Of a stretch of 34,765 nt of DNA, positions 25,187-33,526 are shown piece by piece; the stretch's first letter is position 1; every line of letters starts with the position of its first letter. The notes under the pieces were generated by a model, which worked only from the letters and a program-made list of their open reading frames with translations, was not told where the DNA came from and ran no database searches. Both the position numbers and the translations under genes were made by a program. Source of the stretch: a bacterium (GTDB taxonomy: Bacteria; Actinomycetota; Acidimicrobiia; Acidimicrobiales; Bin134); assembly GCA_026708015.1 (NCBI GenBank), contig JAPOVT010000017.1, positions 1 to 34,765 on the forward strand, read 5' to 3'.

Positions 25187-25909
25187 TTATCTGACTCGGC
25201 CGAAGCGACGATGGCGGTGCTGGTACTCGGCGATGGCGGCGAACAGGTCGTGGCGGGTGAAGTCGGGCCACAACACGTCGCTGAACACCAACTCGGAGTA
25301 GGCCATCTCCCACAGCAGGAAATTAGAGATGCGGTATTCCCCCGAGGTGCGGATGATGAGGTCGGGCTCGGGCATCTCCTGGTCGTAGAGGTGCCGGGCG
25401 ATGGTCCGCTCGTTGATCATGCGAGACGGAATCCGCTGAGCGGCGATGCGCTTCACCGCGTCCACGATCTCGGCCCGGCCGCCGTAGTTGAAGGCCACCG
25501 CCAGCGTCATCCTCGTGTTGCGCTCGGTGAGCTCGACGGCTTCGTCCATCTCTTTGATCAGGCCCTTTGGCACCCGCCAGTCGCGCCGGCCGATGAAGCG
25601 GATGCGCACCCCCATCTCGTTCAGCTCATCACAGCGCCGCCGCAAGATCGTGCGGTTGAAATTCAGCAGAAAGCGCACCTCGTCATCGGGCCGGTTCCAG
25701 TTCTCGGTGGAGAAGGCGTAAACCGTGAGCCACTCGATCCCCAGCTCCAGCGCACCTTCGATCACATCGAACAGGGCGTGCTCGCCTTGCTCGTGGCCCT
25801 CGGTGCGGGCCATGCCCCGCTGCTCGGCCCAGCGCCCGTTGCCGTCCATCACACATCCGACATGGCGGGGGATTCGATTCAGATCCAGGCAATGACCCGA
25901 CAAGTCCAC
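25187..25909 (-). CDS. uppS: Isoprenyl transferase (undecaprenyl/decaprenyl diphosphate synthase, cis type)
   Basis: A 240-residue cis-prenyltransferase that makes the lipid carrier for cell wall synthesis. The N-terminal substrate loop is RIPRHVGCVMDGNGRWA with catalytic Asp22; later come TVYAFSTENWNRP, AFNYGGRAEI and the C-terminal RTSGEYRISNFLLWE. The frame is open to 26107, but the first 66 residues of that version are not family-like and overlap the divergent helicase gene. I place the start at GTG 25909, with GGGGGAG about 12 nt upstream. The product chain length (C50 or C55) cannot be read from sequence here. Confidence 0.92.
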   Translation of the reverse strand: MDLSGHCLDLNRIPRHVGCVMDGNGRWAEQRGMARTEGHEQGEHALFDVIEGALELGIEWLTVYAFSTENWNRPDDEVRFLLNFNRTILRRRCDELNEMGVRIRFIGRRDWRVPKGLIKEMDEAVELTERNTRMTLAVAFNYGGRAEIVDAVKRIAAQRIPSRMINERTIARHLYDQEMPEPDLIIRTSGEYRISNFLLWEMAYSELVFSDVLWPDFTRHDLFAAIAEYQHRHRRFGRVR

Positions 25910-26008
25910 ACCCGCACGGTACTCCCCCGCTAGTCCAAATTGTGTGCGGGAGAGGGCCTTCGATTCGGTTTCTCCCCAATTCTTCCATCGGCCACTAACG
26001 TCGAGGCG

Positions 26009-27892
26009 ATGCCGGAAATCGCCACCGTCAACGAGGCCCTGGAAGCGGCTGTCTCGTCGCTGGACGGAGGGGGCGAGCGGCGGCCCGGACAGCGGGACAT
26101 GTGCCATGCAGTGGCCGAAGCCATGGGATCAGAGCGACATTTGGTGGTGGCCGCCGGCACGGGAACCGGCAAGTCGCTGGCCTACCTGGTGCCTCTAGTC
26201 TTGGGTCAGGGCCCCTCGGTGGTGGCCACCGCCACCAAGACCCTCCAAGACCAGTTGGTCGACAAGGACCTCCCCCAGCTCGCCGAGGCTTTAGGGCGGC
26301 CGCTGCGATTTGCCGTGCTCAAGGGCCGGTCCAACTATCTGTGCCTCCAGCGATTGGATGAGCACCTCCAAGATGACCAGTTGAGCCTGGAAATTGCCGA
26401 CGGTCCCAAGGCGGAGATCAACCGGCTGGCGGTATGGGCCGGGCGAACCGACACCGGCGACCGAGCCGAGTTGGACTTCGAGCCCTCCCCCGCGGCTTGG
26501 GATGCGCTCAGTGTGTCGGGCCGCGAGTGCCCGGGGGCGCAACGCTGCCCGTCGGGTCCGGTGTGCTTCGCAGAGAAGGCCCGCCACCAGGCTGATGCCG
26601 CCGACATAGTGGTGGTGAACACCCACCTCTACTGCCTGCACCTATTCAGCGACACCTCGCTGTTACCTGAGCACGGCACCGTGGTCATCGACGAGGCCCA
26701 CGGGCTGGAGGACATCGTGTCCGACACCGCGGGACTCTCCTTGACTGGGGGACGGTTCGACGAGCTGGCCCGCAGCATCCGGGCCGTGGTGGCCGAATCG
26801 ACCGCCGCCAGCGACCTCGAGGACGCCGGCGTGCTCTTGCGGGAGACCCTGTCCCCGTTCAGGGACAAGCCGCTGCCCTCCCCGCTGCCCAACGAGCTCC
26901 AGCGTGTTGCCATCGTGGCCCGGGGCCGGGTGGAACAGGCCCTCGTCGAACTGCGAGGGGTGCCCGACAATGCTCCCGGTGATGTCGCCCCCCGCAAGCT
27001 GCGGGCCATGCTGGCTGCTGGCGCCCTGGCTGAGGACTTGGCCCGAGCGGTGGAGGCCACACCCGCTGAGGTGGCCTGGGTGTCGGGAACCGAGTCAGCA
27101 CCCGCGTGGCGCATCGCCCCCATCCAGCTCGGCGAGCTGTTGACCGAGCATCTTTGGGACCACACCACCGCAGTTCTGACCAGCGCCACCATTCCCATGA
27201 ATCTGGGAGAGGTGCTGGGGCTGCACCCCGACGAGCACGAAGCCATCGACGTGGGCAGCCCGTTCGACTATGAGGCCAACGCCCTTCTCTATTGCGCCAA
27301 GCACCTGCCCGATCCCCGCAACCCCGGCTACGAGCCAGCCCTGCATGAAGAGCTGGCCGCGCTGATCGAGGCCGCCGGAGGCCGGACACTGGCCCTGTTC
27401 ACCAGCTACCGGGCCATGGACCGGGCCGCCGAGGTGCTGCGCGAGCTGCTCGACTTCGAGATCTACACCCAGCGCGACCTGCCCAAGCCCGAGCTGTTGC
27501 GGCGCTTTTCCACCGAGGTGGAGAGCTGTCTGTTCGCCACCATGAGCTTCTGGCAGGGGGTCGACGTGCCCGGCGAGTCGCTATCGCTGGTGACGATCGA
27601 CCGGCTGCCGTTCCCCCGGCCCGACGATCCCCTATTGAAGGCCCGCCGGGAGCGCTACGGCAGCGATGCCTTCCGCTTGGTGGACCTGCCTCGGGCTGCC
27701 ACCCGGTTGGCCCAGGGCGCGGGGAGGCTCATCCGCCGGGGCGACGACCGGGGCGTGGTGGCGGTGCTGGATTCCCGAATGGCCACTGCCGGGTACCGCT
27801 GGGAACTGGTGCGCGCCCTGCCCCAGTTCCCCCGCACCGCCGAGCGGGACCGGGCCGTGACTCTGCTGCGGTCTATCCGCGACGGGGTCTGA
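26009..27892 (+). CDS. dinG: DinG/XPD-family iron-sulfur ATP-dependent helicase
   Basis: A 627-residue superfamily 2 5'-3' DNA helicase. Walker A is AGTGTGKS (49-56). The four iron-sulfur cluster Cys are C112, C174, C180 and C186 (CPGAQRCPSGPVC). The DEAH box is at 228-231. The C-terminal motor shows FTSYRAMDRAAEVL, ATMSFWQGVDVPGE and QGAGRLIRRGDDRG (motif VI Arg). It probably resolves unusual DNA structures such as R-loops. I chose ATG 26009 (MPEIATVNEA) rather than 25940 because the extra 23 residues are not helicase-like. It is divergent from uppS and nearly abuts era on the opposite strand. Confidence 0.92.
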   Translation: MPEIATVNEALEAAVSSLDGGGERRPGQRDMCHAVAEAMGSERHLVVAAGTGTGKSLAYLVPLVLGQGPSVVATATKTLQDQLVDKDLPQLAEALGRPLRFAVLKGRSNYLCLQRLDEHLQDDQLSLEIADGPKAEINRLAVWAGRTDTGDRAELDFEPSPAAWDALSVSGRECPGAQRCPSGPVCFAEKARHQADAADIVVVNTHLYCLHLFSDTSLLPEHGTVVIDEAHGLEDIVSDTAGLSLTGGRFDELARSIRAVVAESTAASDLEDAGVLLRETLSPFRDKPLPSPLPNELQRVAIVARGRVEQALVELRGVPDNAPGDVAPRKLRAMLAAGALAEDLARAVEATPAEVAWVSGTESAPAWRIAPIQLGELLTEHLWDHTTAVLTSATIPMNLGEVLGLHPDEHEAIDVGSPFDYEANALLYCAKHLPDPRNPGYEPALHEELAALIEAAGGRTLALFTSYRAMDRAAEVLRELLDFEIYTQRDLPKPELLRRFSTEVESCLFATMSFWQGVDVPGESLSLVTIDRLPFPRPDDPLLKARRERYGSDAFRLVDLPRAATRLAQGAGRLIRRGDDRGVVAVLDSRMATAGYRWELVRALPQFPRTAERDRAVTLLRSIRDGV

Positions 27893-27907
27893 CCCACAAA
27901 TCGGAGC

Positions 27908-28846
27908 CTAGAGATCGGGGCTGGCCATGGAGCCCGGTCCGTAGCCAAAGCGGTCGAGCATCTCGGGGCGGCGCTGCCAGTTCTTTTCCACGCCCACGTG
28001 CAATTCGAGGAACACACCCTTGGGAAGCTGGGCTCGGGCTGCGGTGCCCACTTGCTTGAGCACCGAGCCCTTCTTGCCAATCACCATGGGCTTCTGCGAC
28101 TCCCGCTCCACCAGGATCTCCACTTTGATGCGGGGCCACTCCCACTCGGTCACCGCCACGGTGATGGAGTGGGGCAGTTCCTCTCGGGTCACCGCCAGAA
28201 GCTGCTCTCGAACTAGCTCGGCCACCCAGCGGGCCTCAGGCATGTCGCGCACCATTTCAAGCGGGTACAGCGGAGGGCCGGGAGGCATCAGCTCGCACAG
28301 CCGATCCACCAAAGCGTCCACCCCCTTGCCGGTGCGGGCCGAGGTGGGGAAGTACTCGGCAAACCCCAACTCGCCAGCCGCGGCCAGCTGGGCCACTACC
28401 TTCGATCGGGGGGCGGCGTCGGTCTTGGTCACCACCACGATGGAGGCGGGGCTGAGCCGCTCGGCGATGAAACGGTCGCCCCGGCCCAGCGGACGGGTGG
28501 CGTCGATGCACAAGCACACCACGTCCACATCGTCGGCGGCGTCGGCCGCGGTGGCGTTGAGCCGCTCTCCCAGTGCCGTGCGGGGCTTGTGGATGCCAGG
28601 GGTGTCGACGAACACCACCTGCACTTGGTCGCGGTGCAGCACACCGCGCACAGCGTGGCGAGTGGTCTGGGCCTTGTCGGACACAATGGCCACTTTGGTG
28701 CCCACGATGGCGTTTAGCAGGGTGGATTTGCCCGAATTGGGCCGGCCCAGCAGGGTCACGAATCCCGACCGGAAGCCCTCCCAGGGGTTGTGACCCTCGG
28801 AGCCGCCGACCGCCCCATCTGTCGACGTGTCTCCCTGCTCGGCCAC
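27908..28846 (-). CDS. era: Ribosome-assembly GTPase Era
   Basis: A GTPase of about 312 residues that binds the 16S rRNA 3' end and couples 30S assembly to growth. G1 is GRPNSGKST, G3 is DTPG, and G4 is TKTD in place of the common NKxD. The C-terminal KH domain has the RNA-binding loop IGKKGSVLKQVG. The N-terminal 25 residues are variable. GTG 28846 is preferred, with GAGAGG upstream; a TTG at 28867 in the same frame is possible. It is divergent from smpB, whose start is 62 nt away. Confidence 0.94.
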   Translation of the reverse strand: MAEQGDTSTDGAVGGSEGHNPWEGFRSGFVTLLGRPNSGKSTLLNAIVGTKVAIVSDKAQTTRHAVRGVLHRDQVQVVFVDTPGIHKPRTALGERLNATAADAADDVDVVCLCIDATRPLGRGDRFIAERLSPASIVVVTKTDAAPRSKVVAQLAAAGELGFAEYFPTSARTGKGVDALVDRLCELMPPGPPLYPLEMVRDMPEARWVAELVREQLLAVTREELPHSITVAVTEWEWPRIKVEILVERESQKPMVIGKKGSVLKQVGTAARAQLPKGVFLELHVGVEKNWQRRPEMLDRFGYGPGSMASPDL

Positions 28847-28908
28847 GCCGACCAGGCTACCTCTCAATTGCCAGCGTCCTGCCCCTGCCGCCCGGGTACC
28901 GTGAGCAA

Positions 28909-29424
28909 ATGGCCGGGACCAAGCCGGGACCCAATAGCGAGCAGGAGCGCACCAAAGTGGTGGCCACCAATCGCCGCGCCCGGCGGGATTTCGAGATCCT
29001 CGACGAGTACGAGGCCGGCCTGGTGCTGGAGGGCTCCGAGGTCAAGTCGCTGCGGGAGTCCAAAGTGACGCTGGCCGAGTCGTACGCCCGCATGGCCGAC
29101 GGTGAGTTGTGGCTCCAATCCCTGCACATCGCCCCCTACTCCCATGCCAGCGGAGCCGCGGGCCACGACCCCGACCGACCCAAGAAGCTGCTGTTGCACC
29201 GGGGCGAGCTCAACCGCATCAAGGCCCGCCTCGAACAGGACCGCCTCACCGTGGTGCCCCTATCGCTCTACTTCAAGCAGGGCCGGGCCAAGGTGCTGAT
29301 CGGCATAGCCCGAGGCCGCCGCCGAGCCGACAAGCGCCAAGCCATCGCCGAACAAGACGCCCACCGAGAAGCCCGCCACGAGATGGGCCGAGCGGCCAAA
29401 TCCAGGGGATTGCTATCAGAGTGA
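28909..29424 (+). CDS. smpB: SsrA-binding protein SmpB
   Basis: A 171-residue tmRNA partner that delivers tmRNA to stalled ribosomes. It has TNRRARRDFEILDEYEAGLV, then LEGSEVKSLRESKVTLAESY, then SGAAGHDPDRPKKLLLH and the basic C-terminal tail GRRRADKRQAIAEQDAHREA. The tail inserts into the empty mRNA channel. ATG 28909 gives a family-typical N-terminus. The tmRNA gene follows 40 nt downstream on the same strand, the classical smpB-ssrA pairing. Confidence 0.96.
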   Translation: MAGTKPGPNSEQERTKVVATNRRARRDFEILDEYEAGLVLEGSEVKSLRESKVTLAESYARMADGELWLQSLHIAPYSHASGAAGHDPDRPKKLLLHRGELNRIKARLEQDRLTVVPLSLYFKQGRAKVLIGIARGRRRADKRQAIAEQDAHREARHEMGRAAKSRGLLSE

Positions 29425-29464
29425 GCCGGTATCATGGCAGGGCACCTTGACAAGAAGTGCACAC

Positions 29465-29850
29465 GGGGCTGATCGGTTTCGACGCTGGGACCGAGGGCTG
29501 CGCTGTGCGACCCGAGTTGCTCAGACTCGCAAAACGGGGCAACCAACTAAACGGCAATGACCGTGAACTTCTCGCAGCCTGATCATTCTGGCCAAGAGAA
29601 GAACCGCGACCGGTAACGGCACGCGGGGCCAGTCCACCGCAGCCCGGCAACAGAAGCGGTGGAGACAGTAGGGACAGACCACTGACGGCGGGAAAGACCG
29701 CTGGCTCCGGGGAACAGACCCGGTGGCGGGCCCCCTAACGGGGGCCACCCGACCCGGCGACGCGGCTGCCATCGACGCCACACACCGGGAATGGTCGTAT
29801 CGCAGACAGATCTCGCCCAGCGGACGGGGGTTCGATTCCCCCCAGCTCCA
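29465..29850 (+). ncRNA. ssrA: Transfer-messenger RNA (tmRNA, one-piece)
   Basis: The 5' end GGGGCTGATCGGTTTCGAC and the 3' end GGGGGTTCGATTCCCCCCAG-CTCCA form the tRNA-like domain. The acceptor stem pairs GGGGCTG with CAGCTCC, with one G-U pair, and the T-arm carries TTCGATT. The tag frame starts at GCA 29529 and ends at TGA 29580-29582, giving AKRGNQLNGNDRELLAA; the ending LLAA is the usual protease signal. The 3' CCA is not encoded (CTT follows the discriminator A) and must be added. Length about 386 nt. An integrase gene begins 144 nt beyond the 3' end, marking this as the attachment site of a mobile element. Confidence 0.95.
29826..29850 (+). mobile_element. Probable left attachment site (attL) of an integrated element in the ssrA 3' end
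   Basis: The T-arm and acceptor 3' strand of tmRNA are a known target of P4-type tyrosine integrases, and such an integrase is the next gene. The tmRNA is complete, as expected when the element carries a restoring copy of the 3' end. No second copy of this stretch was seen to the right, so the exact core and attR are unknown and the element likely extends past 34765. Confidence 0.55.
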
Positions 29851-29950
29851 CTTCCCCAAGTCTCTCTAGATTGCTATAATCGTTCAAAATACCTGGTCAA
29901 CAGCAGGACCATTAGAATCCATATGGTTGAACATTCCTGCATTTTTCTGT

Positions 29951-29977
29951 ATTTTCCCACATATAATGTGGGAAAAT
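29951..29977. promoter_or_regulatory. Perfect palindrome containing TATAAT in front of the integrase gene
   Basis: Arms ATTTTCCCACAT (29951-29962) and ATGTGGGAAAAT (29966-29977) flank ATA. A consensus -10 TATAAT lies at 29962-29967 across the loop, 26 nt before the int ATG. A third half-site-like TTGTGGGAATAG follows at 29979-29990. There is no good -35 at 16-18 nt. The position suggests int expression controlled by a protein binding over the promoter, either Int itself or an AlpA-type regulator; this is inferred. Confidence 0.55.
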
Positions 29978-29993
29978 TTGTGGGAATAGAACG

Positions 29994-31154
29994 ATGCCGA
30001 AACTCACCGCCGCCCAAGTCAAAACCGTCTCAGAACCAGGGAGATACGGCGATGGCGACGGGCTCTACCTTACCGTTTCACCCCGCGGCTCGAAGTCGTG
30101 GGTGCAGCGGATCATGATCGATGGCCGTCGCCGAGATATCGGCTTGGGCGGTTTCCCGACGGTCAGCCTCGCCCAGGCACGTCTCCGCGCCACTGACAAC
30201 CGCCAGGCAGTTGCTGAGGGGCATGATCCACTGTTGGAGAAGCGCCGAGCTGCTATGCCGACGTTTCGTGAGGCCGTAAGGACAGTTCACGAAGCCAACA
30301 AGCCGCGTTGGCGCAATGCCCGTCACACCGCATCATGGCTTCAATCACTGGAAACGTATGCCATGCCGATTCTCGGCGGAATTCCCCTAGACCGCATCCA
30401 GCAATCCGACATCCTTGGCGTCTTGACTCCGATCTGGTCAACTCGACCCGAGACGGCCCGCCGTGTCCGTCAGCGGATTCGCACCGTGCTGCGCTGGGGC
30501 ATGGCCCATGGATATATCGACCGAAACGTCGCCGGCGAGGTCATCGACGGCGCATTGCCCCCCATGCCCAAGGTCAAGAATCACCTGCGGGCGCTCCCCT
30601 ATCAAGAAGTCCCCAAGGCGCTGGCCATCGTCGAGTCATCTCAAGCCTCATTGGCCGTGAGGTACTGCCTCCGATTCTTGATCCTGACAGCGGCGAGAAG
30701 CGGCGAAGCCCGAGGCGCAACTTGGGCCGAGATTGACCTCGATGAGAAAGAGTGGCGTTTACCCGGATCACGCATGAAGAACGGCGCGGAGCACCGCGTC
30801 CCTCTATCCGACGCAGCATTGAAGGTCCTCGTTCGAGCTAAACGGCTCAACGATGGCTTCGGACTGGTTTTCCCATCTCCGCTCAAACCTGGCAATCCGC
30901 TCTCGGACATGACGCTGACGAAGGTCCTTCGCGACACCGGTCTAGCGGAACGGGCTACTGTTCACGGCTTCCGCTCAAGCTTCAGGACTTGGGCTCTAGA
31001 GCAAACAGACACGCCCTGGGCGGTCGCAGAAGCCTCCTTGGCCCACACCCTGGGAAACGACGTTGAGCAGGCATACGTCAGAAGCAGCCTTCTAGACCGG
31101 CGTCGAAACCTGATGGCGCAGTGGGCCGATTTCGTGGAGCAACCCAACGACTGA
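29994..31154 (+). CDS. int: P4-type tyrosine site-specific integrase
   Basis: A 386-residue recombinase that inserts and excises the element at ssrA. The N-terminal DUF4102 arm-binding domain reads LTAAQVKTVSEPGRYGDGDG followed by LYLTVSPRGSKSWVQR. A SAM-like core-binding domain covers about 90-175. The catalytic domain has the first Arg in AARSGEARGATW, HGFRSSFRTWA (H-x-x-R), the next His in SLAHTLGN, and the nucleophile Tyr in EQAYVRSS. All catalytic residues are present, so it looks functional. ATG 29994 follows GTGGGAATAGAACG. Codon use is a little less GC-extreme than in the core genes. Confidence 0.93.
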   Translation: MPKLTAAQVKTVSEPGRYGDGDGLYLTVSPRGSKSWVQRIMIDGRRRDIGLGGFPTVSLAQARLRATDNRQAVAEGHDPLLEKRRAAMPTFREAVRTVHEANKPRWRNARHTASWLQSLETYAMPILGGIPLDRIQQSDILGVLTPIWSTRPETARRVRQRIRTVLRWGMAHGYIDRNVAGEVIDGALPPMPKVKNHLRALPYQEVPKALAIVESSQASLAVRYCLRFLILTAARSGEARGATWAEIDLDEKEWRLPGSRMKNGAEHRVPLSDAALKVLVRAKRLNDGFGLVFPSPLKPGNPLSDMTLTKVLRDTGLAERATVHGFRSSFRTWALEQTDTPWAVAEASLAHTLGNDVEQAYVRSSLLDRRRNLMAQWADFVEQPND

Positions 31155-31390
31155 GGCGAACGCTGCACCCCTCGGGTAACTGGACCCCTGCATCCGCGGC
31201 TACAACCTCCGCAAAGTGGGAGATCTAGAGGAAGGGCCCGCGGAGTTGGCTCTGTCGCGACTCAACAGAGCCTTTGCCTGGAACGAGCAAGAGAACGTCG
31301 AGGAACGATCGAGCAATCCTGACAATTCGACTTCAAAAAGTTCAAAAGGACTCGTGCCACTTTCCCGATTTATCTGGGCACGATACAGGT

Positions 31391-31612
31391 ATGACCAGCA
31401 GTTTTAGAGAACCAGCCGCGATCCTATTGACCCGTAGACAGGTCGAATCGCGTTGTCGACCTTCCACCAGCTCGATCTACAGGTACATGCGCGATGGGCT
31501 GTTCCCTGAGCCGATCCGGGTCGGCAGGCGCGCTGTGCGTTGGTATGCGTCGGAGATTGACGAATGGCTCGCCACCAGGCCCCGCGCCACCGGTGACCTG
31601 GCAAGCTCCTGA
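31391..31612 (+). CDS. AlpA-family regulator/excisionase-like protein (first copy)
   Basis: A 73-residue MerR-like winged-helix protein of the AlpA family, which in prophages and islands activates int expression or acts as excisionase. It reads LLTRRQVESRCRPSTSSIYR with the recognition helix, then RDGLFPEPIRVGRRAVRWYA (the wing with FPxPI and RAVRW) and SEIDEWLATRPRA. ATG 31391 follows CAGGT. The frame is open to 31274, but the extra residues are not family-like. The 236-nt stretch between int and this gene shows only a TTCAAAA direct repeat (31332 and 31341) and no clear gene. A diverged second copy lies inverted downstream. Confidence 0.85.
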   Translation: MTSSFREPAAILLTRRQVESRCRPSTSSIYRYMRDGLFPEPIRVGRRAVRWYASEIDEWLATRPRATGDLASS

Positions 31613-31795
31613 GCATTTCTTCGACCCTCCGCCTTCCCTCAAGGGGTTTTGGTATGGGCGATGCGGCAATGAGCGCCGCCTGCACGCGCCCAGGCAGCTC
31701 AAGGAGAAAAAGGCCCTGTGCGTCACCGATGCTCGGCCGCCGCGCTCATAGGCGCCATTCCAAAATGTCTTGCTAGCGGAAAATGGCCGCAGATT
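31613..31795. other. Spacer between the two inverted AlpA genes
   Basis: No recognised gene. An ATG at 31654, with AAGGGG upstream, could give a 40-residue Arg/Ser-rich peptide, but nothing supports it. Because the flanking genes converge on this spacer, a bidirectional terminator is expected; no clear hairpin with a U-run was seen. Confidence 0.3.
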
Positions 31796-32014
31796 TCAAA
31801 TGGGCCGGTCGCCGGTTGCACGTGGGCGTGTGGCGAGCCACGCGTTGATCTCCAATTGAGGCCAACGCACGGCGCGGCGGCCGATGCGGATGGGCTCAGG
31901 GAACAACCCTTCGCGCATGAGGCGGTAGATCGAGCTTGTTGACAGCCCGCAGCGGGCCTCGACCTGTCGGCGAGTCAATAGGATGTTGTGCTGTTCTCGA
32001 ATGTCGGTATTCAT
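31796..32014 (-). CDS. AlpA-family regulator/excisionase-like protein (second copy, inverted)
   Basis: A 72-residue paralogue of the gene at 31391. It reads LLTRRQVEARCGLSTSSIYR, then REGLFPEPIRIGRRAVRWPQ and EINAWLATRPRATGD. The similarity is also obvious at DNA level: ATCCTATTGAC, GACAGGTCGA and TTCCCTGAGCC occur in both. The pair therefore arose by inverted duplication or by recombination between related elements. ATG 32014 is chosen; the frame is open to 32047. Three phased CGGTCGCAAGC repeats lie 25-67 nt upstream of the start. Confidence 0.85.
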   Translation of the reverse strand: MNTDIREQHNILLTRRQVEARCGLSTSSIYRLMREGLFPEPIRIGRRAVRWPQLEINAWLATRPRATGDRPI

Positions 32015-32038
32015 GCCCACCAGAGTGCGATACCGCAC

Positions 32039-32081
32039 CGGTCGCAAGCGGTCGCAAGCCCATCTGAGCCCGGTCGCAAGC
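32039..32081. repeat. Three direct repeats of CGGTCGCAAGC upstream of the second AlpA gene
   Basis: Exact copies start at 32039, 32049 and 32071 (the first two share one base), so starts are 10 and 22 bp apart, close to one and two helical turns. This places the sites on one DNA face. The location in the promoter region of the inverted alpA gene suggests protein-binding iterons for its regulation or for excision. Confidence 0.6.
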
Positions 32082-32164
32082 TCCCCGCCGCCGGAAATAG
32101 TCGCTGCCTTTAGCGACAGCGCAAGTTGTGGCCTTGGCCTCTACTTGCTGTCAATCCTGTGGAC

Positions 32165-32956
32165 TCAGTTTCGACAAGCAGGCTGGGGCAACTCCCAGTC
32201 CTGAGTCTCCAACGTGCCGAGATTCAACAAGGCAACTGCCCGTTCGGTGCCGTCGCAGTCGAGACCCTTCACAGTCAGTGCGTCGCGCTGGATGTCATAG
32301 GCGTGGTGCCAGTGGCCGTGCACTACTAGCTTGGGGCGGATCGCCTCGGCCACTTCAGCCAGCATCCGCTTTACCTGAAACGATGCCCGCTCGTCGGCCT
32401 CTGGAATCCGCCACCCCTGGAGCCGGTAGCCGATCGCGGGATGGTCATGGCACAACAGCACATCGGCGGGCCCGGCGTTGATCGCCCGCTCCGCGTCAGC
32501 CAGCGATGGGACTTCCTCGACCGGAAACCAGTCGTAGCCCGGCGTCCGCGCTCCATGGTCGATGCTGAACGCACCGCCCAGCGCCCGAAACCGCACTCCG
32601 TGCCACTCCCACGCGCAACCCCGCGGCAAGTACCACAACCCAGGGTACATCTCCACCGGATCGCCGGGGCTGCGGTCGGGATTGCGCAAGTTGGCGTGGA
32701 ACCGCAGATGCTCGTGATCCTCATGATTCCCATCCAAGAAGCAGACCGTGATCCCCGCGATGATTGCGGCGCGAGACACCTTCTTGGCGAACGCTGTCTG
32801 CGGCCACCACCCGAAGTCACCGAGTTGCACCACCATGTCCACGCCGTCGACTGCCAACTCCTCGATGACACGCCTCGTCCACACCGCATTCGCATGCGTA
32901 TCACCCACAAGCGCGACGCGCTTGCCTACCGGACTAGGAAGAGCTCCAGAAGCCAT
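32165..32956 (-). CDS. Calcineurin-like metallophosphoesterase
   Basis: A 263-residue two-metal phosphoesterase with all motifs: D19-x-H21 (GDTHAN), D47 (GDFGWW), N77-H78 (GNHED), H170 (LLCHDHP) and H215-x-H217 (GHWHH). The fold occurs in protein phosphatases, nucleases and nucleotide hydrolases; GNHEDH with IDHGARTPG resembles phage- and island-borne enzymes of unknown substrate. ATG 32956 has GAAAGG 7 nt upstream; the frame runs back to 33004 without support. The gene opposes the plus-strand metallophosphoesterase fragment at 33199, with a 242-nt spacer that shows no clear feature. Confidence 0.85.
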   Translation of the reverse strand: MASGALPSPVGKRVALVGDTHANAVWTRRVIEELAVDGVDMVVQLGDFGWWPQTAFAKKVSRAAIIAGITVCFLDGNHEDHEHLRFHANLRNPDRSPGDPVEMYPGLWYLPRGCAWEWHGVRFRALGGAFSIDHGARTPGYDWFPVEEVPSLADAERAINAGPADVLLCHDHPAIGYRLQGWRIPEADERASFQVKRMLAEVAEAIRPKLVVHGHWHHAYDIQRDALTVKGLDCDGTERAVALLNLGTLETQDWELPQPACRN

Positions 32957-33198
32957 CGCCGAACCTTTCGACCTCTCTCCCCTTTCTACTAGCCAGCGAC
33001 CCAATTACTACTTTGGGTTTCTGAGAACACGGCTTGGGAATCATCCGAATCACCGTCTTGCTCCCGCGCCCTTGAATGGATTGTCAAGGCCCTTGGAACC
33101 ACCCTGGGATTTCGCGCAGGTTGTGGTGTGCCAGGTGAGGTCCGTTGGCACGGGAAAATCGCTGGCGCACTCACTGTCGGAGATGGGACTGTGATCCG

Positions 33199-33516
33199 AT
33201 GAGCAGGTGGTACACCTCCGACCACCACTTCGGACACGAGAACATCATCAGATATTGCGGCCGTCCCTTCCCCGATGCTGACACCATGGACAAAGAGATG
33301 GTCGCCCGCTGGAACGACTTGGTCGCCGACAGCGACGAGGTATGGATCCTTGGCGACCTGGTGATGGGCGGCAAGACTCAGGGACTTGCCGGCCACGTCG
33401 CCCGCCTCAAAGGCCAAAAGATCCTTGTGCCCGGTAACCATGACCGGTGCTGGCAGGGCAACAAAGACCACCGCTGGGAACGAGCTGACTACTACCACAT
33501 CGGCGGGATACACAGA
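33199..33516 (+). pseudogene. N-terminal fragment of a second metallophosphoesterase
   Basis: The start MSRWYTSDHHFGHENIIRYC, then D53 in WILGDL and N80-H81 in LVPGNHDRCW, match small phage-type metallophosphoesterases. After about residue 105 the similarity stops and the C-terminal His motifs (H and GHxH) never appear. The frame stays open to 33789, but the residues between about 33520 and 33660 are Arg-rich and out of the original frame. It is likely a truncated gene joined to other debris. The fragment is not a close copy of the intact enzyme at 32165. Confidence 0.75.
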
Positions 33517-33526
33517 GCGTCCGGCA

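Noticed and set aside
27893..27907. Terminator between convergent dinG and era
   Set aside because: The gap is 15 nt and contains no hairpin.
29447..29452. TTGACA just before ssrA as its -35 box
   Set aside because: It ends only 12 nt before the mature 5' end, too close for a -35 unless the 5' end is shifted; a processed precursor from upstream is as likely.
32039..32081. CRISPR-like array
   Set aside because: Only three 11-bp repeats with 0-11 bp between them; no spacers of suitable size and no cas genes.
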